Origin: Musa acuminata AAA Group | Lineage: Eukaryota; Streptophyta; Magnoliopsida; Zingiberales; Musaceae | Assembly (NCBI RefSeq): GCF_036884655.1 | Contig: NC_088347.1 | Span: 12,446,001 to 12,510,000 of the forward strand | DNA length: 64,000 nt | Direction: 5' to 3' | Part shown: positions 1 to 10,460 of the stretch, in pieces | Position numbering within the stretch: position 1 is the stretch's first letter | Layout of the letters: each line of letters opens with the position of its first letter | Position numbers and translations under genes: made by a program | The notes under the pieces: model-generated | Database searches by the model: none | Told to the model about the DNA's origin: nothing | What the model saw: the letters and a program-made list of their open reading frames with translations, nothing else

Positions 1-2
1 GG

Positions 3-161
3 CATCACTTTATACGAGATCATGTTAATAATCATGACATATCTCTAGAATTTATTAATACAAAACATCAATTAGTTGATATTTTTATAAAACCCTTGAT
101 TGAGGAACAATTTGATTTTATAAGAAGAGAATTAGGTATGCTAAATTTCTCTGGTACATGA
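3..161 (+). pseudogene. C-terminal end of copia pol (RNase H tail) of Sirevirus A, 5' truncated by window edge
   Basis: Frame 3 reads through 52 codons to a TGA at 159-161. The protein begins HHFIRDHV, contains the block TKHQLVDIFIKPL and ends RRELGMLNFSGT. This is the conserved tail of Ty1/copia pol after the RNase H domain, and it matches the pol ends at 42123 (F) and 38902 (E) in this window. Only the last 52 residues are present, so activity cannot be judged. It is the left-most visible part of Sirevirus A, whose aORF and 3' LTR follow downstream on the same strand. Confidence 0.85.
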
Positions 162-439
162 GATCCTCTTTAAACTTTTTCCATATTTTCTTAATTGAGT
201 TCTATTTTTCGAGATCATTCACTATTATTTCTTCACTTGAGATAAGATTTAAATCATGGATTTATGGACTGAGACATCTAAATTTTTTTGTAAATAAATG
301 TAGAACTTCAATGAAGTTTCTCCTATGAAGTTTCTCCTCCTACGAAAGTAGAACTTCAATGATGTTTGTGTAAATAAATGTGTGCACCACATAATGATAA
401 AGATCACTGCCATAATGTAGCACACAAAGTGCTCACTAC

Positions 440-777
440 CTGTAGGCAGTGGCACCACCCAACTGGCGATGGTACTTCCCAGCTAGCGGTGGCACCACCT
501 GCAACTCAGCCCTATAAAAACCCAAGTTAGGGCCGGCGGTAGAACCGAACCCAACCCACTCTACACCTATCCAAAGAGCCCCAAATCTCTAATTCCTCTT
601 GCTCTCCCTCTTGTGACTCAAAACAATCCTCATCTTCTACTAAATCAGGGATCAATCTAAAACCATTTGGTGATCACAAGAAGGTTAAACTATTAAGGTA
701 ATCCCTAAACCAAATTGTTTCCTTCGTTGCAATTACTTGTTTTTGCCTCTCATTTGTTCTTAATAAATGTAGTCTCC
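440..777 (+). promoter_or_regulatory. Putative internal LTR-like promoter and leader of the aORF in Sirevirus A
   Basis: Positions 444-499 hold a cluster of GGTGGCACCACC-type palindromes like those in the Sirevirus LTRs here. A TATA box (TATAAAA, 513-519) follows in the context CCTATAAAAACCC, close to the LTR context CCTATAAATACCC seen at 25170 and 60385. A pyrimidine-rich leader then runs to the ATG at 778. The same order (palindromes, AT-rich remnant, GGGCCGGCGGT block, leader, aORF) is at 56820-57204 (D) and inverted at 34033-34400 (C). A GT at 698 and AG at 771-772 could bound a short leader intron, which is weakly supported. Promoter function is inferred. Positions 162-439 are AT-rich and show no gene. 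Confidence 0.5.
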
Positions 778-1359
778 ATGAGTTCTAGAATATCCTCAAG
801 GGACAAAGGGAAGAGGAGATTAAATGAAACCTATGACTCCCTACTTTTTTATTCTCCTCAATATGCCCTTAAATTTTCAACTATAGAGTCTAGAAATGTT
901 TATAAGGGGAAATATGTAGATTTAGATGAATTAAGCAATTTGGAACCAATTCAATGGAACCTAGATATCCTCTCAATCCTTGAAATAAGTGAACTTATCT
1001 ATCCTAGACTTGTTAGGTTATTTTACAATAACTTGCATGTAGATGAACACAATAGGGTCTCCACTTATCTCTTAGGACATCATATACCTATTATAGATAG
1101 CAAAATCTGTAACATCATAAGAATTGCTGAGAAAAGTAGAGGTTGTTACTTTAGAGGACAATGGGATAAAGAATTAGTTGGAACCACTTATTCTGATGCC
1201 TTAGATACAATTTTTGATAATCCAATCTTGTCTATCCTTCCAAAAAGCTGTGAACATTTACTATCTTTCAATACCAAATTGCTTTATCACATCTTGATAA
1301 GTATTATGCTCCCAAAACAATATCATCATAATGAAGTTAACCAAATGGAATTAGGTATG
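778..1359 (+). pseudogene. aORF of Sirevirus A, 5' part, broken by Gyp1
   Basis: This reads from ATG 778 (MSSRISSRDKGKRRL) to the Gyp1 insertion. The frame is open from 715, but only through a TTG, and homologues in C and D start at the position equivalent to 778. Conserved blocks include IYPRLVRLFYNN, a STYLLG segment and PKSCEHLL. The protein resembles the plant-specific family annotated as putative plant transposon protein, found as an extra ORF in plant retroelements; that assignment is from memory of the family. No signal peptide or membrane segment is evident from 778. The function is unknown. The reading frame resumes at 6723 after the gypsy element. Confidence 0.7.
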
Positions 1360-1797
1360 TGTTAGGACTCTAGCTTGGAGAGTCCTAATTGAGAGGGACA
1401 TTCATGTAAAACTGTTAGGACTCTAGCTAGGAGAGTCCTAATTGAGAGGGACATTCTGTTAGGACTCTTGCTAGGAGAGTCCTAATTGAGAGGGGCATTA
1501 ATGTATGAGGTTTTTTCTTAGAGAAGAATTAGGAGTTGTAAGGAAATAAGAGTCTTGAGTATGAGTCCTATCAGGAGTTGGTTACAAGTAAGAGTCTTAA
1601 GTAGGATTCCTATTAGGAGTTAGGGTTTAGAAGCCATATAAATAACCATGTATTCCATCTCTTTTCATAAGCAATAGATGAATCTTTTCTGCAGCCTTTG
1701 AGCAGCAACTTGGAGGGAGGAACCCCTATAGAGTTCCAAGGAGGTCGATCCCCTAAAGAGATCAACCCCAAGTTTAGAATCTACAAGGGTTCTAACA
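1360..1797 (+). repeat. Gyp1 5' LTR (438 bp)
   Basis: Terminal TG...CA. The U3 start holds three copies of a unit containing the inverted arms TTAGGACTCT and AGAGTCCTAA (10-bp stem, 7-nt loop). A TATA box is in the context CATATAAATAACC near 1637. The 3' LTR has only two units and is exactly 44 bp shorter, so unit number changed after or during replication. Confidence 0.93.
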
Positions 1798-1799
1798 CC

Positions 1800-1811
1800 T
1801 GGTATCAGAGC
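1800..1811 (+). other. Gyp1 primer binding site (tRNA iMet)
   Basis: TGGTATCAGAGC lies 2 nt after the 5' LTR and matches the initiator methionine tRNA 3' end complement used by most plant LTR elements. Confidence 0.9.
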
Positions 1812-2100
1812 AGCATTCTTGGCATCTCGCTGCCCATCCACAGCCATCCATCAACCCTCCACAACCGCCCAAAGCAATTCCCACAATTGCTCAAGAGATC
1901 GTTGCCATATTCCGCCGTCATCTCCACCACCACGGATCATCCTTTGATCTCTCCGTGAATTGCAACAGGTTCTGATTTTCTACCTTACTGCTGCTGTAAT
2001 TTAGTTATCCTTATTTGAAAATCCCAAAAAAATTATTCCTATATTGCTGCATAAGCTTTTCGTCATAAAGTTTTCATCTCTACGACGAAAGATACATTAC

Positions 2101-2480
2101 AGAATTCCAACCGTATAGCACCGTCTGTTTGATCTTGCTACTGTGTTTCTTCTATCCAAATCTCTACGAAATTTTTATGACATCTTTGACATTTCCTAAC
2201 AGCATATTTCCTTTGGTTTTGTCAAAAAATTCTCAATATAAACCATTGATATTTTACGTCTAATTTGCTATATTTGAAAATCTGCACTGTAAAATTCCAA
2301 CCGTATAGCACCATTTGTTTGATCTTGCTACTATACTATTTCTATCCAAATTTCTACGAAATTTTTATGACATCTTTGACAATTCCTAACAGTCGATTTC
2401 CCTTTGGTTTCATCGAAAAATTCTCAATATAAACAATTGATATTTTCTGTCCAATCTGCTACACTTGAAAATCTATGTTG
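2101..2480 (+). repeat. Tandem duplication in the Gyp1 leader (two units of about 190 bp)
   Basis: The block beginning near AATTCCAACCGTATAGCACC at 2101 restarts at 2291, with the same following landmarks (TTTGATCTTGCTACT, then CTACGAAATTTTTATGACATC). The duplication also occurs in Gyp2 (8571 and 8751), in Gyp3 and in the Gyp4 leader, so it predates these insertions. The rest of the leader (1812-3128) shows no gene. Confidence 0.8.
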
Positions 2481-3128
2481 CAGAAAATTTCAGCCGCATA
2501 TTGTTGCCTTAACCCATCTATTTGCAATCTTTTTTGAATGAAATTTCTTATACACTTTATAGATCATCTTGGCTTCCATCTAAGATTGATCTATTGAGAA
2601 ATTCATCTCTAAAAACGATTTTGTGTTGCTGCAAATTTTCGTCGTAAACCGCTGAAATTTTTCGACGAGAATTCTGCAATCGCAACTTGCACCAATTTCC
2701 TTGCTGTTATTCTGCCGAAATTCTCTTGATTAAATTAGACATCCTTTCTGTCATATAAAATGTGATTTTACTATCAATTCCCTCCTCAATTCTCTCAAGT
2801 TTTTGGTAGAAATTACATCGAGAAACCATTGTTTCTTCGACGATAATTCAACCCTTAAAAGACAGCACATACTTGCTACAACTTCCACTGATTTCTATCA
2901 AACCTTTACTGCCATCTACCACAGATCCAAAACTTTCATCCATAGCCCTAAAACTCCACTAAACCACACCCTCAAACTGCACCCAAAGCAGCCACAAAAC
3001 AAGCCTAAATCGTAGACTACATCCACCGATCCACCAATCCTTTCGACCATCACTTCTCTCAACTATACATGCCTTTAACCTAACAACAAAAGAGAGATCT
3101 TAACATCATAGATTTGGAGGCATATACT

Positions 3129-4340
3129 ATGGCATCTAAGGAGACAATCAATGCTAAATTTGAAGCCTTGGAGGCGCGAATGGAGGATAAGATTCGGACG
3201 CTCTTTACCGAACTCAGATTGGGCCGACCACTAAGCCCGAAAAAATCATATCACGGAGAGAGCTTTGCCCAATCGCACCAGGCCCGAAGAGATGATTTCC
3301 AAGGGAGGGGAGGCTCTATGATTGAACCCAACTATCCATGCATGAGAGTGGACTTCCCTAGATGGGAAGAAGGAGACCCGATTGGTTGGATCTCGCGCGC
3401 GGAGCGATATTTTCAGTACCACAAAACCGCAGTTGCATCTATGGTGAAAATTGCAGCTATACATCTTGAAGGGGATGCTATACAGTGGTTTGACTGGTTT
3501 GAACATACTTATGGAGTCCTTTCATGGCAACAATTCAAAGAAGGACTGATGATCCGCTTCAGACCAACCGATTACGAGAATATTGACGGACAACTAGCAA
3601 AGATCCGACAAACTTCCACCATTCAGGAGTACCAAATCAGGTTTGAAAGGTTATCTAATCAAACTCATGATTGGTCTCAAAAACAGCTATTGAGGACCTT
3701 CATTGAGGGCTTGAAGCCGGAGATCCGAGGAGAAGTTAAAGCGCGACAACCGCATACGCTTATGGCAGCCATCTCTTTCGCACGACATCAAGAGGAGCAA
3801 TTGAACCATGAAGCTCGGAGGACTAGGGTCGCTCCTCAACCAGTAATATTGAAGCCCTCAGCCCCCCCTACTATTGACCAGGTCCCTATACCAAAGAGGT
3901 TAACAAGAGAAGAGCTTCGGGAGCGATATGCGAAGGGGTTATGTTGGCATTATGACGAGTCGTGGAGCCGTGAGCATCGCTGTAGTAAAGGAGGACTTCT
4001 TATGATTGAACCGATAGAAGAAGAGGTCATTGAACATTCAAAAGAGAGCCTTGAACATAAAAAAAAAGATGTAGAAGAAGAGCCACAACCGACCAAAGTT
4101 ACGGTACATACATTAGCTGGCTACTCAAACCCGCAAACGATGAAAGTTGGAGGCCTTCTTAAACAACAACCGATCACTGTTCTCATCGACACGGGCAGCA
4201 CTAATAACTTCCTAAATAGTAAGGTTGCTGTCCATATGAACTTACCTATTGAGAATTGCAGCAGGTTTGTCGTTAAGGTCGCTAACGGACGGATTTTGAA
4301 GTGTGATCATAGGTGCCCGCAGGTAAAATTTTTGCTGTAG
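3129..4340 (+). pseudogene. Gyp1 gag and protease region
   Basis: The first ATG is 3129 (MASKETINAKFEAL); the open frame extends upstream only through a TTG. Gag core landmarks are RVDFPRWEEGDPIGWISRAE and HLEGDAIQWFDWFE, typical of gypsy capsid. The nucleocapsid knuckle is damaged: LCWHYDESW has Tyr where the second Cys should be. The aspartic protease motif IDTGST follows, with DTGS at 4188-4199. Gag and protease are in one frame, as in chromoviruses. A TAG ends the frame at 4338-4340, and the same frame continues into pol, so it is a nonsense mutation. Confidence 0.88.
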
Positions 4341-6300
4341 GACCAAGAGATAATTGCATATTTCTTCCTCCTCCCTCTTGATGATCATGAGGCCATACTC
4401 AGAATTAAATGGTTGATGACATTAGGTGATATTTCTTGGAATTTTATGCAACTATTTATTAAATTTTATAGTAAGGAGAAACAGGTGATACTGCATGGGA
4501 AACGTGAGGGCGACGTAACGATGATTTGTATACAACAAATGGAGAAGGTTTTGCATAAAGCATGCAAGAGCTTTTTGGTACAATGTGAGCAACAAATTAA
4601 AGGAGAGCCAATAGAATTTGAAGATCCAAACCTATTTCCTTTGCTTGCTGAATTTTCAGATATATTTGACGAGCCGCACAACCTACCTCTTACTCGTCGG
4701 CATGATCATTGTATAATGATTTTTTCAGTCAAATCTCCATCAAATACTCAGCCATATCAGTATCCACATCTCCAGAAGGATGAAATAGAAAGGATTTTAA
4801 AAGAGATGCTTGAAACAGGAGTTATTCGGCCAAGTTGCAACCTCTACTCTTCACCGGTGCTACTTGTACGCAAGAAGGACGGAACATGACGAATATGCAT
4901 TGATTATCGAGCTCTCAATGGCATAACCATCAAGAACAAATACTTTATTCCAATAGCAGATAAATTGCTAGATGAAAGGGAGCACAAATCTTCGCAAAGC
5001 CGGACGTTCGATCCGGGTATTATCAAATACGAGTGTATGAAGAAGTCATACCGAAAACTGCCTTTCGAACACACAACGGCCACTACGAATTTTTACTTTC
5101 TTCAATAAAAGGTAAAATATCTTAGGCATATCATATCAGAGGAAGGTGTGACGGTGGACCCCTTCAAAATTGAAGCAATGCAAAACTGGCCTACCCCGAG
5201 GAACATAAAATTGCTACATGGCTTTTTGGGTTTAACAGGCTACTACCGTAAGTTCGTGAAAAACTATGGAAAGACCAGTGCACCACTTACTTCCTTACTG
5301 CAAAAAGATGTCTTCCAATGGTCGGACAGAGCCTCCACTGCCTTCGACAAACTTAAGGCAGCCATAACGACGACGCCGGCGCTAACACTACTAGATTTCA
5401 ACCAACCCTTCGTTATTGAGGCCGACGCATCTGGAGTCAGAATTGGAGTCATTCTCATGCAAGATGGTCGACCACTCATATACACTAGCAAGGCATTATC
5501 TCCCTCCCATCAAAATAAGTCAACATATGATAAGGAGATGCTCGCCATTGTGCGCGCAGCAACGAGGTGGAGGCCCTATTTGATTGGTCGACGATTTCAA
5601 ATTAAAACCGACCATAAAAGCCTCAATTACTTTTTGGAGCGAAAGATATTATCCCCTGAGCAGCAAAAATGGGTAACAAAACTTCTTGGATTTGATTATG
5701 AAATAACTTACAAAAGGTGGAAAGAGAATGTTGTTGCAGATGCGCTTTCGTAGCTACCTGAGCAAGCTGAATTTTCGGTCGTTTTACTTCCAACCAACAA
5801 CTTTTTTGATGATATTAAGATGGAATGGCAGGAAGATTCAGAGACTAGTAAGATAAAAAAAAAAATTTGAGGAAGCACCAAGCTCCGTGGCTCATTACAA
5901 TCGGGACTCAAAAGAATTATGCTATAAGGGACGCATTGTACTTGTGACAAATTCTACTTGCATCTTCAAGAGCAGATTTTGGACAAGGTTATTCCATATG
6001 CAGGGTACTAAATTGAAACTGAGTATGACATATCACCCACAAACCAACAGCCAGACGGAAGTTTTAAATAGGTGCTTGGAGACAGCCTAAAGCCACCCAC
6101 CAAATATTACTACCCAAAAAGAACTCCAAACCCAGCCAAGTGCCATTATTGATCGACGGATCGTGACTTGACGACGACGACCCACTAATGAAATGCTAAT
6201 ACAGTGGGCGAACCTACCAATAGAAGATGCCACTTGGGAGAACTATGATGACTTGAAGATCAAATTCCCAAAATTCACGAATCATGAGCCTCGAGGATAA
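4341..6300 (+). pseudogene. Gyp1 pol remnant: partial RT, RNase H, deleted integrase, chromodomain-like tail
   Basis: The RT N-terminus (VIRPSCNLYSSPVLLVRKKDGT) ends at a nonsense codon, TGA 4887-4889. The next RT stretch (RSGYYQIRV near 5019) is readable only in a shifted frame. From about 5095 the sequence jumps to the LGHII block, so the YxDD catalytic part is absent. RNase H (IEADASG, STYDKEMLAIVRA) lies in 5148-5753 and ends at TAG. The integrase zinc-binding and catalytic core are missing: the text jumps from LVTNSTC to FWTRLF. The tail has RRIV..., IQWANLP and WENYDDL, a degenerate chromodomain, ending at a TAA near 6300. Confidence 0.85.
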
Positions 6301-6310
6301 GGCTGATTTG

Positions 6311-6323
6311 AAGAGGGCGGGTC
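6311..6323 (+). other. Gyp1 polypurine tract
   Basis: AAGAGGGCGGGTC directly precedes the 3' LTR. The same tract precedes the LTR in Gyp2 and, inverted, in Gyp3 and Gyp4. Confidence 0.75.
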
Positions 6324-6717
6324 TGTTAGGACTCTAGCTTGGAGAGTCCTAATTGAGAGGGACATTCATGTAAAACTGTTAGGACTCTAGCTAGGAGAGT
6401 CCTAATTGAGAGGGGCATTAATGTATGAGGTTTTTTCTTAGAGAAGACTTAGGAGTTGTAAGGAAATAGGAGTCTTGAGTAGGAGTCCTATCAGGAGTTG
6501 GTTAGAAGTAAGAGTCTTAAGTAGGAGTCCTATTAGGAGTTAGGGTTTAGAAGCCATATAAATAACCATGTATTCCATCTCTTTTTATAAGCAATAGATG
6601 AATCTTTTCTACAGCCTTTGAGTAGCAACTTGGAGGGAGGAACCCCTATAGAGTTCCAAGGAGGTCGATCCCCTAAAGAGATCAACCCCAAGTTTAGAAT
6701 CTGTAAGGGTTCTAACA
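6324..6717 (+). repeat. Gyp1 3' LTR (394 bp)
   Basis: It has the same ends as the 5' LTR but two hairpin units instead of three. A few substitutions separate the two LTRs (for example CTACAAGG versus CTGTAAGG near the end), indicating some age. Confidence 0.93.
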
Positions 6718-6722
6718 GTATG

Positions 6723-6970
6723 ATGTATTGGGTTATGAAGGGACATGACAATTATTTTGGCTACCTAATACAGCAAAACATGATCGAACTATTAAAAAAG
6801 GACATGTTGCTTCTATATGGTGGCCTGATCACTAGACTAATTCATGATTATGATATAGTAATTCCACCTGACGAAGAAATAATGAAACTAGATAGGTTCA
6901 ACATCATAAATAGAAACCTACTACGAAGATTAAGATATATTGTCAGAAATGAGATATGGACTAGATTACC
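6723..6970 (+). pseudogene. aORF of Sirevirus A, 3' part, truncated by its own LTR
   Basis: This continues the frame broken at 1359: MYWVMKGHDNYFGYLIQQNM, then LLYGGLITR and IPPDEEIMKLDRFNIINRNLL. It aligns with the C-terminal half of the aORFs at 57205-58227 and 33133-34032. The match stops at TRLP, where the LTR begins at once at 6971. The aORF 3' end, the AT-rich 3' untranslated part and the PPT found in D (58228-59452) are missing, so a deletion has occurred. Confidence 0.8.
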
Positions 6971-7496
6971 TGTTGAATCTCGGATTTTGATGATAAAACC
7001 AATTGATAGTGTTTATGATTTAATCTACGTTTTGAGTGACGTAGGATGCTTCAATCAGGATGAGACAATTAAAGCAGGAAGAATCATGTTATGCCAGGGG
7101 AAAACATGTTAGAAGATTGGACATTAGGCCGGAGGATCAATCAATGTATCGACAGAAGGCTTCGGGTAATGGATTCGAGTATTGGGCCAAGAAGAGCGGA
7201 TATTGTGCCAAGGATATCGGAGTTGCGGAGTCAACTAGCCAATTGGGCAATAGGCCGCAAGAAGGACGATGCGCCGAAGAATCAGATGAAGCTTCGAGGG
7301 ACCAATGACATGTCGGATAATATGATTAATGCTTAGTATTAATTGTATAGATCAAAGTGTGTTTTTACATATGTAGTATTAACTATGATAGCAAGGCATG
7401 AAGCAAAATGAAGTCCCGGAATCTAGGACGTGATTTCATTTAGAGTTCGAGAATTTATCGGAAGTCCGAATATTTGTCGTAAGTTCTGGTGGAACC
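6971..7496 (+). repeat. Sirevirus A 3' LTR, first segment
   Basis: It starts TGTTGAATCTCGGATTTTGATGATG-like, the Sirevirus LTR start seen at 24110, and shares the U3 block GGCTTCGGG...ATATCGG...GGCCGCAAGA with B (24195-24410) and the solo LTR at 46640-46900. It runs to the GAACC at 7492-7496 that precedes the TRIM. The continuation is inferred at 27331. Confidence 0.75.
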
Positions 7497-7815
7497 TGTC
7501 ACGACCCGGGTCTGATGAGCTAACTGGCCAATAACTCCATTTTGGTCCTCAACGGCGGACCAAAATGCTTAAGCGGGAGGTTACGTAGTACACTCATCAG
7601 GCCCTTATAAGCTAATCATACACATTCCCCACTTCCGATGTGGGACTAATGGGATATTACATTATCCCCAACTCAATTAGCTTGACGTCCTCGTCAAGGA
7701 CAGACATATCACAGATCGAACCCTAGCATAGTGCATGTGAGGTTTAACTCAGTGGTGGCTCCACGCCGTGATGAGTTCTCTGACTCCATCCACGGGTAGC
7801 CCTTTCCTACTGCAG
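7497..7815 (-). mobile_element. Partial TRIM copy (one LTR plus part of the internal region)
   Basis: A 165-bp LTR (7497-7661; minus sense starts TGTAATATCCC and ends CGTGACA) and 154 bp of internal sequence, cut at CTGCAG by the start of Gyp2. It belongs to the 356-bp direct repeat described at 26762. The second LTR and PBS are absent here but present in the complete copy at 26799-27325. Confidence 0.8.
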
Positions 7816-8254
7816 TGTTAGGACTCTAGCTTGGAGAGTCCTAATTGAGAGGGACATTCATGTAAAAATGTTAGGACTCTAGCTAGGAGAGTCCTAATTG
7901 AGAGGGACATTCTGTTAGGACTCTAGCTAGGAGAGTCCTAATTGTGAGGGGCATTCATGTAGGAGGTTTTTTCTTAGAGAAGAATTAGGAGTTGTAAGGG
8001 AATAGGAGTCTTGAGTAGGAGTTCTATTAGGAGTTGGTTAGAAGTAAGAGTCTTAAGTAGGAGTCCTATTAGGAGTTAGGGTTTAGAAGCCCTATAAATA
8101 GCCATGTATTCCTTCTCTTTTCTTAAGCAATAGATGAATCTTTTCTGCAGCCTTTGAGCAGCAACTTGGAGGGAGGAACCCCTATAGAGTTCCAAGGAGG
8201 CCGATCCCCTAAAGAGATCAACCCCAAAGTTTAGAATCTGCAAGGGTTATAACA
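7816..8254 (+). repeat. Gyp2 5' LTR (439 bp)
   Basis: Three hairpin units in U3, TATA context CCCTATAAATAGCC, ending TTATAACA. The PBS TGGTATCAGAGC is at 8257-8268. Confidence 0.92.
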
Positions 8255-9588
8255 CCTGGTATCAGAGCAGCGTTCTTGGCGTCTCGCTGCCCTTCCACAG
8301 CCATCCATCAACCCTCTACAACCATCCAAAGCAATTCCCACAATTGCTTAAAAGATCGTCACCGAATTCCGTCATCATCTCCACCACCACGGATCATCCT
8401 TTGATCTCCCCGTGAATTGCAACAGGTTCTGGTTTCCTACCTTACTGCTGCTGCAATTTAGTTATCCTTATTCGAAAATCCAAAAAAAAAAAAAAAAATC
8501 GTTCCTATATTGCTGCATAAACTTTTCGTCACAAAGTTTTTATCTCTACGACGAAAGATACATTGCAAAATTCCAGCCGCATAGCACCATATGTTTGATC
8601 TTGCTACTGTGCTTTTTCTATCCAAATTTCTATGAAATTTTTATGACATCTTTGACACTTCTTAACAGTGGATTTCCCTTTGGTTTCATCAAAAAATTCT
8701 CAATATAAACTACTGATCTTTTATGTCCAATCTGCTGCACTTGAATTGCAGAATTCAAGCCGCATAGCACCATCTGTTTGATCTTGCTACTGTACTTTTT
8801 CTATCCAAATTTCTACGAAATTTTCATGACATCTTTGACACTTCCTAACAGTAGATTTCTCTTCGGTTTCATCGAAAAATTCTCAATATAAACTACTGAT
8901 CTTTTTTGTCCAATCTGCTACACTTGAAAATCTATGCTGCAGAAAATTTCAGTTGCATATCGTTGCCTTAACCCATCTATTTGCAATATTTTTTGAATGA
9001 AATTTCTTATACACTTCATAGATCATCTTGGCTTCCATCTAAGATTGGTCTATAAAGAAATTCATCTCTAAAAATGATTCTATGTTGCTTCAAATTTTCA
9101 TCGTAACCCGCTGAAATTTTTCGACGATAATTCTGCAATTGCAACTTGCACCAATTTCCTTGCTGTTATACTGCCAAAATTTTCTTGATTAAATTAGATA
9201 TACTTTCTGTCATATAAATTGTGATTTTGCTATCAATTCCCTCCTCAATTCTCTCAAGTTTTTGGTGGAAATTACGTCGAGAAACCGTTGTTTCTTCGAC
9301 GACAATTCTACTCTTACAAGACAGCACATACTTGCTGCAACTTCCACGGATTTCTGTCAAACCTTTGCTACCATCTACCACAGATCCAAAACTTTCATCC
9401 ACAGCCCTAAAACTCTACTAAACCACACCCTCAAACTGCACCCAAAACACCCACAAAACAAGCCTAAACCGCAGCCTACATCCACCAATCCACCAACCCT
9501 TTCGACCATCACTTCTCTCAACCTATACATGCCTTTAACCTGACAACAAAAGAGAGATCTTAACATCATAGATTTGGAGGCATATACT
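8255..9588 (+). other. Gyp2 PBS and untranslated leader
   Basis: It holds the PBS, a 16-A run near 8482 and the tandem leader units starting near 8571 and 8751. No coding region. Short open frames here (such as the one near 8412-8708) are absent as proteins from the sister copies and look accidental. Confidence 0.8.
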
Positions 9589-10460
9589 ATGGCATCTAAG
9601 GAGGCAATCGATGCTAAATTCGAAGCCTTGGAGGCGCGAATGGAGGATAAGATTCGGACGCTCTTTACCGAACTCAGATTGGGCCAACTACTAAGCCCGA
9701 AGAAATCACATCAAGGAGAGAGCTTTGCCCAATCACACCAAGCCAGAAGATATGACTTCCAAGAGAGGGGAAGCTCTATGACCAACCCCAACTACCCATG
9801 CATGAGAGTGGACTTCCCTAGATGGGAAGAAGGAGACCCGATTGGTTGGATCTCGCGCGCGGAGCAATATTTTCAGTACCACAAAACCGCGGATGTATCT
9901 ATGGTGAAAATTGCAGCTATACATCTTGAAGGGGATGCTATACAGTGGTTTGACTAGTTTAAACATACTTATGGAGTCCTTTCATGGCGACAATTCAAAG
10001 AAGGACTGCTGATTCGCTTCAGACCAACCGATTACGAGAATATTGACGAACAACTAGCAAAGATCCAACAAACCTCCACCATTCAGGAGTACCAAACCAG
10101 GTTTGAAAGGTTATCTAATCAAACTCATGATTGGTCTCAAAAACAGCTATTGTGGACCTTCATTAAGGGCTTGAAGCCAGAGATCCGAGGAGAAGTTAAA
10201 GCGCGACAACCGTATACGCTTATGGCAGCCATCTCTTTCGCACGACATCAAGAGGAGCAATTGAACCATGAAGCTCGGAGGACTAGGGTCTCTCCTCAAC
10301 CAGTAATATTGAAGCCCTTAGCCCCCCTACTGTCGACCAAATCCCTACACTAAAGAGGTTAACAAGAGAAGAGCTTCGGGAGCGATATGCGAAGGGGTTA
10401 TGTTAGCATTGTGACGAGCCGTGGAGCCGTGAGCATCGCTGTAGTAAAGGGGGACTTCTT
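9589..10460 (+). pseudogene. Gyp2 gag
   Basis: It starts at ATG 9589 (MASKEAIDAKFEAL). Trp in the block IQWFDWFE is replaced by TAG at 9955-9957. A C-run near 10322 has six C where Gyp1 and Gyp3 have seven, giving a frameshift. The knuckle LCWHC is broken by a TAG in place of the Trp codon (about 10403-10405). Gag is therefore dead here. Confidence 0.85.

Larger units (their letters stand above)
1360..6717 (+). mobile_element. Gyp1: Ty3/gypsy chromovirus-like element with both LTRs, coding region decayed
   Basis: The element begins TGTTAGG and ends CTAACA, flanked by perfect 5-bp duplications GTATG at 1355-1359 and 6718-6722. Without the element and one GTATG, the aORF frame joins cleanly, so insertion into the aORF is certain. 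Order: LTR, iMet PBS, 1.3-kb leader with tandem repeats, gag, protease, RT/RNase H, integrase remnant, chromodomain-like tail, PPT, LTR. The coding region has several nonsense codons plus internal deletions shared with Gyp2 and Gyp3. It is more diverged from those two than they are from each other. Confidence 0.95.

Noticed and set aside
715..777. Hydrophobic N-terminus (from 715) as a signal peptide of the aORF, hinting at an envelope protein
   Set aside because: The extension starts at TTG, not ATG, and homologues in C and D start at the codon equivalent to 778; the hydrophobic part is leader sequence.
1800..1811. tRNA gene suggested by TGGTATCAGAGC
   Set aside because: Only the primer binding site is present; no tRNA body around any of the copies.
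7060..7336. Small ORFs in the U3 block of LTR A (and 24175-24456 in B)
   Set aside because: The overlapping frames are not conserved between A, B and the solo LTR; they are LTR sequence.
8412..8708. Phe/Tyr-rich 98-aa open frame in the Gyp2 leader
   Set aside because: It spans a homopolymer and leader repeats and is broken in Gyp1 and Gyp3.
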